From Aestuariivita sp. (GTDB lineage: Bacteria > Pseudomonadota > Alphaproteobacteria > Rhodobacterales > Rhodobacteraceae), in NCBI RefSeq assembly GCF_021404545.1, contig NZ_JAAWWD010000064.1:30218-94217 (forward strand): a DNA stretch of 64,000 bases. Direction: 5' to 3'. The translations under genes were made by a program, and so were the position numbers. The notes under the pieces are model-generated. The model was not told where the DNA came from and ran no database searches. It saw nothing but the letters and a program-made list of their open reading frames with translations. The first letter of the stretch is position 1; every line of letters begins with the position of its first letter. This document shows positions 24,200 through 33,056 of this stretch, in pieces.

Positions 24200-24222
24200 T
24201 TGCGCTGCTCATTGCTGCGCAA
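24200..24222. terminator. Hairpin between converging TetR and soxG genes
   Basis: TTGCGCTGC-TCATT-GCTGCGCAA forms a nine-base stem with one T-T mismatch. It sits in the 195-base gap between two converging genes, where a terminator is expected, but no T-run follows. No gene is seen in the remainder of the gap. Confidence 0.3.
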
Positions 24223-24328
24223 ACCGCCGAGAGGCCACCGCAGCGCCACCCTTCGGGCCGCGCGGATGGGCCCAGATACCGGGACAAACACCCGCCCTCC
24301 AAAGCGCGCGACTGATCCGGGCGTGAAG

Positions 24329-24847
24329 TTAAATCTCAGCTCCGTGCTGAGACAGATGGGCGCGCAGAGCGGATCGCAGCGTCTCGGCGCGCGGGCCGGG
24401 TACGCAAAGGCCAAAGCCCGAAGCGCCCCGACAGTAAAGCAGCACATCCATCCCGAACATCAGCCGCACAACCGAGGGAGAGGGCTGATCGGGCCTCGCG
24501 ACGCCGCCGCGTTTCAGCAAACCCAAGGTCCGGTCCCCGTCAAGATGGAACATCGCATAGCCGTCGGTCATCTCCGAGATCGCAAGACCCGCCTCGGCAT
24601 CCCAGCCCGGCAGGCGATCGGGGCCGCCGACCTCAAGGATCCGGTCGCGCCGCAGACAAAGCGCGAACTGTTCCGAGGTCACCTGATCGGGCCAGCCGAT
24701 CAGCGGCAAGGCGCTTGCCCGGCGCGCTTGCACCCCGCTGATCAGGGTCAGCCGGGTGGGGCGGACACGAGTGACATGCAGCCCGTCCTGCGCCAGTACC
24801 TTGGGGTCTGAGGCCGGAGCATCCCATTTCAGACGATCGTCACGCAT
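24329..24847 (-). CDS. soxG: Sarcosine oxidase gamma subunit
   Basis: 172 residues, last gene of soxBDAG. Recognisable features are a poorly conserved N-terminus, LRRDRILEVGG and LGLLKRGGVARP in the middle, then MFGMDVLLYCRGASGFGLCVPGPRAETL at the end, which resembles the C-terminal fold of aminomethyltransferase-like SoxG proteins. The start at MRDDRLKWDAP overlaps the end of soxA by eight bases. The subunit stabilises the heterotetramer and helps transfer methylene to tetrahydrofolate. It is short on strong motifs; the assignment relies mainly on position and general pattern. Confidence 0.85.
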   Translation of the reverse strand: MRDDRLKWDAPASDPKVLAQDGLHVTRVRPTRLTLISGVQARRASALPLIGWPDQVTSEQFALCLRRDRILEVGGPDRLPGWDAEAGLAISEMTDGYAMFHLDGDRTLGLLKRGGVARPDQPSPSVVRLMFGMDVLLYCRGASGFGLCVPGPRAETLRSALRAHLSQHGAEI

Positions 24848-27629
24848 CCAGCCGCGCCCCTTGGCGGTCAAACGCGCAGGCTGCGGTGATCGTGGCGCTG
24901 CGCGTCTCATCCATATGCCAAATCGTCACCTCTTCGCCCAAGCGGGCATGGCCTCCGGCAATCAGCGCCATCGCAATGGGCCTGCCCAAGATAGGGCTGT
25001 CATAGCTGGACGTGACATAGCCTTGAGACGCGGGCCTTTCCCCACCCGTCACAATATGGGCGCCGGTGGGCAGTGCCGGGGCGCCCTCCTCCACGGCGAG
25101 GCCCACCAGTTGCCTGCGGTCGGAGGCGTTTGCGGTCGCCGTATGCAGGCTGCGGTCGCCGACAAAGGCGGCCTTCTTTTTCTCACGTGGCCCGGTAAAG
25201 CCCAGATCGTGGGGCATCGTCTCGCCATCGGTGTCCTTGCCGACCATGATATAGCCCTTCTCGGCCCTCAGAACCGACAGCGCCTCGACCCCGATGGGGC
25301 CACCGCCGCGCCCCTCCGCCGCCTCCTTCACCGCCTGCCAGAGCGCAAGCGCGCTGCCTGTGGGGACCGACATCTCGTAACTGGTATCGCCGGTGAAGCT
25401 GACCCGCGCGATGCGCAGCGGGCGGCCCGCGAAGATCGCGTCGCAAAAACTCATATGCGGAACATCCTGCACCGGCAGATCCAGCGCCCGCATCACCCTG
25501 CGCGCCTCGGGGCCGGTCACCGTGATGGTTGCCCAATGGGCGGTACAGTCATGCACAAAGATCCGGTCGGGGTCGTTGCCATCCTGCCGCCAGCTCTCCA
25601 GCAGAGCGGTCACGCCATCCACATGCGACGACGAACACGAGATCACGAAATGATCCGCCGCAACCCGCGCAATCACCCCGTCATCATAAACCACGCCGCC
25701 TTCGGTCAGCATCAGACCATATCGGATCCGCCCAGGTTTGAGGGTGCGGATGGTGTTGTAATAGATGAAATTCACGAAGGCTTCGGCATCCGGGCCCATC
25801 ACTTCGATCTTACCCAGGGGCGAGGCGTCAAGGACACCGACTGTCTGCCGCGCCATCAGCGCCTCGTCCCGGATCGCCTGCGTCATGGGGTTTTCGCCAT
25901 ACCAGGCGGGCCGCAGCCAGCCGCCATATTCACCCAACGCCGCACCCGCCGCACGGTGCTGCGGTTCGAGCGCCAGCCGTTTGAGCGGGTGGAACTGCTG
26001 GCCGCGATTGGTCCCGTGATAAAGCTCCATCGGCACCGGCACGAAGGGCGGGCGGAAGGTGGTGGTGCCCACTTCGGGGATCGGTCGGCCCTGGATCGCG
26101 GCCATCGCCGCAAGCCCTGCCATATTCGAGGTCTTGCCCTGATCCGAAGCCATGCCCAGCGTGGTGTAGCGTTTCAGATGCTCGACGGAGGTATAGTTTT
26201 CGCGCGCAGCCTGTTCCACATCCTTGAGCGTGACATCGTGCTGAAAGTCGATCCATTGCCGTCCTTCGCCGCCCGGTTCGGGCCAGTGCGGCGCGATATG
26301 ATAGCGCGTGCGGGGCTGCGGCAGGGGTGTGCCAGTGGCAACGCAGCCCGCCTCCTCCACCGCGTGATCGAGATCGAAGGTGCCATTGGCGGCTCCCACT
26401 GCGGCCATGCCTTCTGGCGGATCGCCCGGCAGGAAGGCCGACAGCGCGTCGGACCAGCGCAGCTTGCCGCCCGCGTGGCGCCACAGGTGCACCAGCGGCG
26501 TCCACCCGGCAGAGGCCAGAAGCACATCCGCGTCATAGCGGTAGCGGCCATGGCGCACCGCCTCCAACCCCTTGCGGCCGATGCCTTGCAGGGGTCTGGC
26601 GGTCGGATCATAGCGGCGCACGGTGGCGCCCGCGGCTTCCAGCCGCTCGGCGGCCAGATCGCCAAAACTGGTGTTGGAGGCCAGGGCAATTTTTTGCCCC
26701 ACCAGCACGCCGTGGCGGCCCAGAAATTCCAGACCGGCCTCGACGGCCATGATCCCCGGCAGATCGTTATTGGCGAATGTCAGCGGTCGGTCGGTGGCGC
26801 CTGCCGCCAGAATGGCGCGCCGCACCCGCATCCGCCAGAGGCGCGGCGCCTTGGCAAATCCGCGATCCTCGCTCAGTGCCACCAGCCCGTGATCGTAGAC
26901 GCCATAAGCGGTGGTGCCGGTCAGAATGCGCCCGCCTGCGGCCTCAATGGCATGCCTTTGTTCGGCAACCCAGGCAACCGGCGGCTGACCGTCCACCGGT
27001 GTGCCGCGCCGGTACAGGCCGCCCCCCAGCTCGGGATGATCCTCGACCAGCAGCACGCCCTGCCCCGCCTCGGCCGCAGCGCGCGCAGCACTCAACCCCG
27101 CAGCCCCACCGCCCACCACCAGAAGATCGCAGACATCGTCCACCCGATCGGTGACGTGCCCCTCGATCCCGGACATCTCCAGCGCGCCCAGACCGGCCAT
27201 CTTGCGGATCGACGGCTCGAAAAGATGCCAGTTCGGCCACATGAAGGTCTTGTAGTAAAACCCCGCCCCCAGCCAGCGGTGAAAAAGATCGAGCCCGCCT
27301 TTGATATCGTGCGCAGCACTGGGCCAGGCATTGACCGCGCGGGCGCTCATCCCGTTGACCAGCGCGGTGGTCGTGGCCGGGCAATTGGGCAGCTCATCGC
27401 GCCCCAGCCGGACGTTCATCATCGCGTTGGGATCGTCGAACCACGCGCCCCACGGCCCGCGCGGGCGGTGATACTTGAAACTGCGCCCCAGGATACGCAC
27501 CCCATTGGCCAAAAGCGCCGAGGCCAGGGTATCGCCCGGATGGCCTGTGTAATTCCTCCCGTCAAAGCTGAAATTCAGCCGTGCGGCCCGGTCGATCAGA
27601 CCGCCCGCCTCGATCCTTCGCCCGGTCAT
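24840..27629 (-). CDS. soxA: Sarcosine oxidase alpha subunit
   Basis: 929 residues, the normal length. The N-terminal domain (about 15-100) is the ferredoxin-like Fer2_4 segment with GHPGDTLASALLANG and LGRSFKYHRPRG. The NAD-binding/pyridine nucleotide-disulfide-type domain starts at about 165 with LLVVGGGAAGLSAARAAAEAG. The C-terminal 380 residues match glycine-cleavage T protein, the folate domain (GVLDASPLGKIEVMGPDA, GDTSYEMSVP). With SoxB, D and G it oxidises sarcosine to glycine, H2O2 and 5,10-methylene-tetrahydrofolate in the cytoplasm. Its ATG overlaps soxD by four bases. Confidence 0.96.
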   Translation of the reverse strand: MTGRRIEAGGLIDRAARLNFSFDGRNYTGHPGDTLASALLANGVRILGRSFKYHRPRGPWGAWFDDPNAMMNVRLGRDELPNCPATTTALVNGMSARAVNAWPSAAHDIKGGLDLFHRWLGAGFYYKTFMWPNWHLFEPSIRKMAGLGALEMSGIEGHVTDRVDDVCDLLVVGGGAAGLSAARAAAEAGQGVLLVEDHPELGGGLYRRGTPVDGQPPVAWVAEQRHAIEAAGGRILTGTTAYGVYDHGLVALSEDRGFAKAPRLWRMRVRRAILAAGATDRPLTFANNDLPGIMAVEAGLEFLGRHGVLVGQKIALASNTSFGDLAAERLEAAGATVRRYDPTARPLQGIGRKGLEAVRHGRYRYDADVLLASAGWTPLVHLWRHAGGKLRWSDALSAFLPGDPPEGMAAVGAANGTFDLDHAVEEAGCVATGTPLPQPRTRYHIAPHWPEPGGEGRQWIDFQHDVTLKDVEQAARENYTSVEHLKRYTTLGMASDQGKTSNMAGLAAMAAIQGRPIPEVGTTTFRPPFVPVPMELYHGTNRGQQFHPLKRLALEPQHRAAGAALGEYGGWLRPAWYGENPMTQAIRDEALMARQTVGVLDASPLGKIEVMGPDAEAFVNFIYYNTIRTLKPGRIRYGLMLTEGGVVYDDGVIARVAADHFVISCSSSHVDGVTALLESWRQDGNDPDRIFVHDCTAHWATITVTGPEARRVMRALDLPVQDVPHMSFCDAIFAGRPLRIARVSFTGDTSYEMSVPTGSALALWQAVKEAAEGRGGGPIGVEALSVLRAEKGYIMVGKDTDGETMPHDLGFTGPREKKKAAFVGDRSLHTATANASDRRQLVGLAVEEGAPALPTGAHIVTGGERPASQGYVTSSYDSPILGRPIAMALIAGGHARLGEEVTIWHMDETRSATITAACAFDRQGARLDA

Positions 27630-27892
27630 GCCGGATCCTGTCTGAGCGGGGTCGCTCGCAATACCGCCATGGTGACGCTGTCGCGTTCCAGCACAAAGAG
27701 CTCGGCACAGGTCAGATGCACCCAGACCTCACGTACCGGGCCTTTGTCGTTGCGCTGCGCATAAAGATACGTGGCCCATTCCGCGTCCGAGACCGCCCCG
27801 GTGGTGTCGGGCCGGGACTTGCCCGCCTCCGCGGCAAAGTGGAACTCCCGCTCGTCGCGGTCGCCGCAAAAGGGACAGGGGAAAAGCTGCAT
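27626..27892 (-). CDS. soxD: Sarcosine oxidase delta subunit
   Basis: 88 residues. It begins MQLFPCPFCGDRDEREF and ends with VWVHLTCAELFVLERDSVT; Cys-6 and Cys-9 together with the His/Cys pair in HLTC are the known zinc ligands of SoxD. AGGAGAGG lies four bases before this ATG, so the longer in-frame reading was rejected. It follows soxB by ten bases and overlaps soxA. Confidence 0.95.
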   Translation of the reverse strand: MQLFPCPFCGDRDEREFHFAAEAGKSRPDTTGAVSDAEWATYLYAQRNDKGPVREVWVHLTCAELFVLERDSVTMAVLRATPLRQDPA

Positions 27893-27902
27893 CTGTCCTC
27901 TC

Positions 27903-29156
27903 CTAATGCGCGATGCCCCAGGCGGCACCCTCGTCGATCAGACGCCCCGCCGCGAAGCGGTCCGGATCGAAGGGGCGGCTGATCTCGTGATGACGGCCTT
28001 CGGCCAGAAGATGCGCGAAAAGATACCCGCCAGCCGGGATCGCCTTGAACCCGCCGGTGCCCCAGCCGCAATTGATGTAAAGCCCCTCGATCCCTGCCGG
28101 ACCGATCAATGGCGAGCTGTCGGGGGTCACGTCCACGATCCCCGCCCAGTGGCGCAGGAGTTTGACCTTGCCCAGCATCGGCGCCATCTCGATCAGGCCC
28201 GACAGGACCGCCTCCTGCATCGGCAGATTGCCGCGCTGGCCATAGGACGGCACCCGGTCCAACCCGCCGCCGATCACCAGACCGCCCTTGTCGGACTGGC
28301 TGAAATAGGTGCCATAGGCGGGCGAAAACGCCACCGTGTCGATCACTGGTTTGAGCGGTTCGGACACGAAGGCCTGCAACGCATAGGAATGGAGCGGCAG
28401 GCGCTGCCCTGCCATCCCCGCAATGACCGAGGAATGGCCCGCCGCCGCCGCACCGACAACACCGGCCCTGATGCGTCCGCGCGTGGTCTCGACACCTGTA
28501 ACACGCCCCGCCTCGACGATCAGATCGGTGACCTCGCAATTCTGGAGGATATCCACGCCCAGCCGGTCGGCGGCCCGGGCATAGCCCCAGGCCACCGCGT
28601 CGTGCCGACCGGTGCCCGCCCGCCCCTGCCAGACCGCGCCGTGGATCGGATAGCGCGCCTGCGGGCTGAAATTCAGCAAAGGCGCGCGTTTGCGCACACC
28701 ATCCGCCTCCAGCAGCTCGGCATCCGCACCGTTCAGCCGCATCGCGTTGGTGTGGCGCGCGGCCATCTCCATCTCATGCTCGGAATGGGCCATCACCAGC
28801 ATGCCGCGCTGCGAGAACATCACGTTATAGTTCAGCTCTTTCGACAGCCCCTCGTAAAGCCGCACCGACAGGTCATAAAGCGCCACGCTTTCGGGATAGA
28901 AGTAGTTCGAGCGGATCACGGTGGTGTTGCGCCCGGTATTGCCGCCGCCCAGCCAGCCCTTGTCCAGAACCGCGACATTGCGCAGCCCGTGCCGCTTGGC
29001 CAGGTAATAGGCGGTGGCAAGCCCGTGACCGCCTGCCCCGATAAGGATCACATCATATGCGGGTTTAGGATCGGGCGACCGCCAAGCCTGCCTCCAGCCG
29101 CGCCCGCCGCGCAGGCCTTCGCGCAGAATCGAGAATGCGGAATAGGTCGAAGTCAT
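27903..29156 (-). CDS. soxB: Sarcosine oxidase beta subunit
   Basis: 417 residues of the DAO/glycine oxidase family. The FAD-binding motif VILIGAGGHGLATAYYLAK is at about 35-53, followed by VAVLDKGWLGGGNTGRNTTVIRSNYF, where the Arg/Ser-rich segment and the flavin-linking His region of heterotetrameric sarcosine oxidase are expected. The C-terminus has NCGWGTGGFKAIPAGGYLFA. It carries the site where sarcosine is oxidised. The start MTSTYSAFSILREG matches family N-termini. It is first in the operon and divergent from a TetR gene 83 bases away. Confidence 0.95.
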   Translation of the reverse strand: MTSTYSAFSILREGLRGGRGWRQAWRSPDPKPAYDVILIGAGGHGLATAYYLAKRHGLRNVAVLDKGWLGGGNTGRNTTVIRSNYFYPESVALYDLSVRLYEGLSKELNYNVMFSQRGMLVMAHSEHEMEMAARHTNAMRLNGADAELLEADGVRKRAPLLNFSPQARYPIHGAVWQGRAGTGRHDAVAWGYARAADRLGVDILQNCEVTDLIVEAGRVTGVETTRGRIRAGVVGAAAAGHSSVIAGMAGQRLPLHSYALQAFVSEPLKPVIDTVAFSPAYGTYFSQSDKGGLVIGGGLDRVPSYGQRGNLPMQEAVLSGLIEMAPMLGKVKLLRHWAGIVDVTPDSSPLIGPAGIEGLYINCGWGTGGFKAIPAGGYLFAHLLAEGRHHEISRPFDPDRFAAGRLIDEGAAWGIAH

Positions 29157-29239
29157 CAGCGCAGCCACCAGCACAGAGCGTCGTGACGGTAGCAACGAAC
29201 CCGGTTATGTTCAATGCTGTACGTAATCTGGAGAGGCCC

Positions 29240-29884
29240 GTGACCGATCCCCGCAAACCCCGCATGCGTGGCCCCACGCGCACCACACGACAAGACTGGC
29301 TGATGGCCGCGCTCGACACGCTGATCTGCGAAGGGGTGGAGAACGTCAAAATCCTCACGCTCGCACGGAAACTGGACTGCGCGCGCTCCAGTTTTTACTG
29401 GTACTTCAAGAACCGGTCGGAACTCTTGAATGCGCTGCTTGAGCATTGGGCGACCTCCAACACCAAGGTCATCGTCGAAAGCGCCAGCGCAGAGGCCGAG
29501 ACGATCAATTTCGCCCTCTCCCGGCTTTATGCCAGTTGGGTGCGCGAGGACCGGTTCGACACGCAGCTTGATTTCGCGATCCGCGACTGGGCCCGCCGGT
29601 CGGGCCGCGTGCGGCGCGCGGTGAGTGCTGGCGATTCTGCCCGGATGGAGGCGCTCGCGTCGATGTTCCGCCGGTTCGGCTATGATCCGGCCGAGGCCAC
29701 GGTGCGCGCCCAGATCGTCTATTTCACTCAGCTTGGCTATGCCCTTCTCGATCAGCGCGAGAGCCGGGAGACGCGGGCCGCGCGCGCGCGCGAATATCTT
29801 TTGTGCATGACCGGTCAGACACCCACCGAGGCCGAGGTGGCGTCCCTCATTGCCGCCGACCCCGCCAGGGCGCCGGAGCGTTGA
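29240..29884 (+). CDS. TetR-family regulator divergent from sox operon
   Basis: 214 residues. The HTH lies at about 20-65 in LTLARKLDCARSSFYWYFKN, followed by RSELLNALLEHW. The C-terminal ligand domain ends with TEAEVASLIAADP. GGAGAGG three bases before a GTG at 29240 fixes the start; an ATG at 29207 is an alternative with no Shine-Dalgarno. Position makes it the probable regulator of soxBDAG. No clean operator palindrome was seen in the 83-base gap, only an imperfect TTATGT/ACGTAA pair. Confidence 0.82.
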   Translation: MTDPRKPRMRGPTRTTRQDWLMAALDTLICEGVENVKILTLARKLDCARSSFYWYFKNRSELLNALLEHWATSNTKVIVESASAEAETINFALSRLYASWVREDRFDTQLDFAIRDWARRSGRVRRAVSAGDSARMEALASMFRRFGYDPAEATVRAQIVYFTQLGYALLDQRESRETRAARAREYLLCMTGQTPTEAEVASLIAADPARAPER

Positions 29885-29922
29885 GGTATCGCACCGCTTG
29901 CGGCGCGTCCGATTGCGCGAAA

Positions 29923-29937
29923 TGGCAACAATTGCCA
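29923..29937. promoter_or_regulatory. Inverted repeat TGGCAA-CAA-TTGCCA before marR gene
   Basis: Perfect six-base arms separated by three bases, about 80 bases before the MarR start. MarR proteins often bind such short dyads and autoregulate. Confidence 0.45.
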
Positions 29938-30019
29938 GTTCAATTATAGGCACACTTGCAAAGAGGGCCCACGCCCTCGACACTGGCCGTCCAAAACATT
30001 CTGCAACACGAGGCGGCAT

Positions 30020-30481
30020 ATGGAAATCCACTCGATGCCGGGGCATCTGATCCGGCGGCTCAACCAGATCTCGGTCGCACTGTTCTCGGAACATATGGCG
30101 CGGGCTGGACTGAACCTGACACCGGTACAATACGCCGCCCTTGTGGCGGTGTCCGATCATCCCGGCATCGATCAGGCGACGGTGGCGGGGCTTGTGGCTT
30201 ATGACCGTGCAACATTGGGCAAGGTGATCGATCGGCTGGAGGCGCGCGGCCTGATGGCACGCACCACCTCTCCGCGCGATCGGCGGGCCAAGGCGCTGAC
30301 CCTGACCGACGCGGGCGCGGCGTTGCTGGAGACCGCGCGCCCCAAGGTGCAGGCGCTGCAACCTGACATCCTCGCCGGTCTGGACGAGACGGAATGCAAG
30401 ATTTTTCTGGCCCTTCTCGAAAAGATCACGATGGCTGGAAACACGTTGAGCCGTGCGCCACTGAAACCCCTGACGCGCTAG
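30020..30481 (+). CDS. MarR-family transcriptional regulator
   Basis: 153 residues with a winged helix domain at about 30-115: LTPVQYAALVAVSDHPGIDQATVAGLVAYDRATLGKVIDRLEARGL across helices 2-4, wing TTSPRDRRAKALTLTDAG. The usual N- and C-terminal dimerisation helices are present. It stands alone between the TetR gene and a converging HMCES-type gene, so its target outside its own promoter is unknown. Confidence 0.88.
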   Translation: MEIHSMPGHLIRRLNQISVALFSEHMARAGLNLTPVQYAALVAVSDHPGIDQATVAGLVAYDRATLGKVIDRLEARGLMARTTSPRDRRAKALTLTDAGAALLETARPKVQALQPDILAGLDETECKIFLALLEKITMAGNTLSRAPLKPLTR

Positions 30482-30499
30482 GGGTCGATGCGGCGCCGT

Positions 30500-31180
30500 T
30501 CAGGGCGCGCCGTCCACCGGCTCAAACGGCGCGATCAGCTCGGGACCGCTGGCCCGATTGGAGTTTACCGCGGGGCCTACCCGATGAAAGACCAGCGTGG
30601 CCTCAGCCCCCGGCACCATCAGACGCGCCGCACCTTTGCCCGCCTCCCCCAGCCACAAGGGCCAGTCCTGCGGCTCCAGGATAAGCGGCATCCGATGATG
30701 GAGCTGCGACATATGCCGATTGGCGGGTGTGGTCACGATGGCACAGGTGGGCATCGTCTCTCCCCCAGCTCCCCAGCGTTGCCAGACCCCGGCAAAGACC
30801 ACCGGTGCCTCATCGCTGCGCCGGATGTACCATGGCAGCCGAGCGCCATCGGGCGTTTTGGTCCACTCATAAAACCCCGTGGCGACGATCAGACAGCGCC
30901 TTGCGCGGGCCGCCTCGCGGAAGGCGGGCTTGTCGGCAATCGTTTCGGACCGCGCGTTGATCAGCAGCGGACCGTCGGTTGGGGATTTGTACCAATGCGG
31001 CAGAAACCCCCAGCGCATCGCGCCCAAATGACGCGCGCCACGGGCGGCCACCACGACATGGGCCCGGTTGGTCGGACAGACGTTGAAATTGGGCACATCC
31101 GGCATGTCATTGGCCGGATGCGCCTCAAAAAGCTGGGCCATCGCATCATGGGGCAGCGTTACGGCATATCGTCCACACAT
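30500..31180 (-). CDS. SOS response-associated peptidase (YedK/HMCES)
   Basis: 226 residues of the SRAP family. The key residues are visible: Cys-2 in MCGRYAV, which forms the thiazolidine crosslink with an abasic site, FNVCPTN, INARSET with the catalytic Asn, TGFYEW with Glu, and HHRMPLIL with His. The protein shields abasic sites in single-stranded DNA. Length and order are standard. It converges with the MarR gene and is divergent from the TPR-sulfotransferase gene. Confidence 0.92.
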   Translation of the reverse strand: MCGRYAVTLPHDAMAQLFEAHPANDMPDVPNFNVCPTNRAHVVVAARGARHLGAMRWGFLPHWYKSPTDGPLLINARSETIADKPAFREAARARRCLIVATGFYEWTKTPDGARLPWYIRRSDEAPVVFAGVWQRWGAGGETMPTCAIVTTPANRHMSQLHHRMPLILEPQDWPLWLGEAGKGAARLMVPGAEATLVFHRVGPAVNSNRASGPELIAPFEPVDGAP

Positions 31181-31268
31181 GGCCAGAGATTACCCCGATT
31201 GCGCCGAAAGGCCAGTGGCGCAAAGGCGGCTCTTGTTGGCCGCAGCGGAAACAACGTATGACGGTCAA

Positions 31269-33053
31269 ATGACAGACCTCTCGACCTTGAACACCGCGCT
31301 TGACCTTCTCAACAAAGGTCAGTTCAAACGCGCCTTACAGCTCTCGAAATCCGGGATGCGCACCGCGCCCAAAGATGCGCGTTTTGCCAATCTGGCAGGC
31401 ATGGCCCTGAGCCAGAGCGGCAAGCCCCGCGAAGGGGCGCAATATTTTGCCAGGGCGCTAAAGAGTGATCCCGCCTCGCCGGCTTACCAGGACAATCTGG
31501 TGACCGCGCTTGTTCAGTCAGGCCAACACGACAAGGCCCAGGACCTGATCATCCGGCTTTTGAAGAAATGGCCGGGCCGGGGCACGCTTTGCTATCAACT
31601 CGCCATGCTGGAGTTGCAGCGGGCAAGACCGGACCAGGCGCTGGACGCGGCAAATCAGGCGATTAATGCCGAAGCTGCCGCGCGCGACGCAAATGTGCCC
31701 AATGCCACCCAGGCGCTCAGCCGGGCCTATAACCTGCGCGGCGTGGTGCATGACGCACTCGGAGATGAGGACGCGGCCTGCGCCGATTATCAGCAAGCCC
31801 TCGACCTCAATCCCGACAATGTCGAGGCCCTCAGCAACATCGCCCTGCCGCTTGCGCGCAGATTGCAGCCGGATGCGGCAATTGCCGCGCTGGAAAAGGC
31901 TCTGAGCCTGATGCCCATGCATCTCAACGCGCTGCACCGCTATGGCCTTCAGCTCAATGAGCTGGGGCGCAGTGACGAGGCGATACGTGCGTTTGAGAGC
32001 GTCCTGAACCTCAGCCCATACCATGCCGAAACGCTGCGTCTGCGCGCGTCCCTCGCGTCAGCGGAGGAGGTCAGCGCACTCAAACCCCGGCTGGAAGCGG
32101 CCTATGCCAAGGTCAAAAGCAAATCGCTTGAGCATGCGAGCATCGGATTTGGTCTGGCGCATCTTGCCGAGAAATCCGGCGATCATCCCGAGGTCCAGCG
32201 CCGCTATAAGACCGCTAACGCGCACGCCGCCGCCTTGCGTCCCTATGACCTGCCCAGGCAACGGCAGGTCGAAGAGCGCATCGAGCGGCTGTTCGCGGCA
32301 GGCGCGCCCACCATCCAGGCCGCACCCACGCCCGGCCCGCGTCTGATGTTTGTGATCGGTCAACCCCGCTCCGGCACAACCCTGACGGAACGGATCCTAG
32401 CCGGCCATCCCGATGTCGTGGGTCTGGGAGAGCAGGCAGCCGTGGGGCGGCTGGCGCATCCGTTTTTGGCCGAAGAGGTCGCCTTTGACACACAGGCGGC
32501 GCACGCGTTTGCCGTTGCCTATCGCGCGTCTCTGCCACGGATCGAACCGGCAGCCCCTGCCCTCGTCGACAAGATGCCCGCAAATTACAAATACGCAGGT
32601 TTTATCCTCAGCGCCTTTCCCGATGCGGTCGTGATCCACACCGCGCGCGATCCCCGCGATGTGGCCTGGTCGATGTGGCGCACCTGGTTCCCCGGAGCGC
32701 CGATGAACTATGTCTTTGACCAGACCGCAATGGCAGCCGAGGCCAACGCCTATGCGCGCTATATGCGGCTTTGGTCCGAGCGGTTTCCGGCACGGATCCA
32801 CACAATCGCCTATGAGGAGATCGTCTCCGATATCGACGCCGCCAGCCACCGGTTGGCGAAGATCTGCGACCTGGACTGGAGCGCCGAAATGGCCGCACCG
32901 GAGCGCAACGCCGCCCCGATCCGCACGGCCAGCGTGACCCAGGCGCGCGCCCCGGTACACGACCGGTCGGTCGGGGGCTGGCGTGTTTATGAAGAGGCAC
33001 TCGGCCCCTTCATCGACGCTCTGGATCCCGACCTCTGGCCCGATCTCGACTAA
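31269..33053 (+). CDS. TPR-repeat sulfotransferase
   Basis: 594 residues. Roughly residues 1-330 are tandem tetratricopeptide repeats (for example FANLAGMALSQSGKPREGAQYF and GDEDAACADYQQALDLNPDNVEAL, split over helices). The C-terminal 240 residues are a sulfotransferase: 5'-PAPS loop FVIGQPRSGTTLTERIL and 3'-phosphate-binding TARDPRDVAWSMW. It should transfer sulfate from PAPS to a hydroxyl or amino group of an unknown acceptor. The ATG at 31269 was chosen since upstream codons overlap the opposite SRAP gene. Its stop is three bases from that of the converging nucleotidase. Confidence 0.88.
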   Translation: MTDLSTLNTALDLLNKGQFKRALQLSKSGMRTAPKDARFANLAGMALSQSGKPREGAQYFARALKSDPASPAYQDNLVTALVQSGQHDKAQDLIIRLLKKWPGRGTLCYQLAMLELQRARPDQALDAANQAINAEAAARDANVPNATQALSRAYNLRGVVHDALGDEDAACADYQQALDLNPDNVEALSNIALPLARRLQPDAAIAALEKALSLMPMHLNALHRYGLQLNELGRSDEAIRAFESVLNLSPYHAETLRLRASLASAEEVSALKPRLEAAYAKVKSKSLEHASIGFGLAHLAEKSGDHPEVQRRYKTANAHAAALRPYDLPRQRQVEERIERLFAAGAPTIQAAPTPGPRLMFVIGQPRSGTTLTERILAGHPDVVGLGEQAAVGRLAHPFLAEEVAFDTQAAHAFAVAYRASLPRIEPAAPALVDKMPANYKYAGFILSAFPDAVVIHTARDPRDVAWSMWRTWFPGAPMNYVFDQTAMAAEANAYARYMRLWSERFPARIHTIAYEEIVSDIDAASHRLAKICDLDWSAEMAAPERNAAPIRTASVTQARAPVHDRSVGGWRVYEEALGPFIDALDPDLWPDLD

Positions 33054-33056
33054 GCC

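Noticed and set aside
24756..27764. 1002-codon open frame on the plus strand over soxA
   Set aside because: It is the antisense shadow of soxA and has no family similarity.
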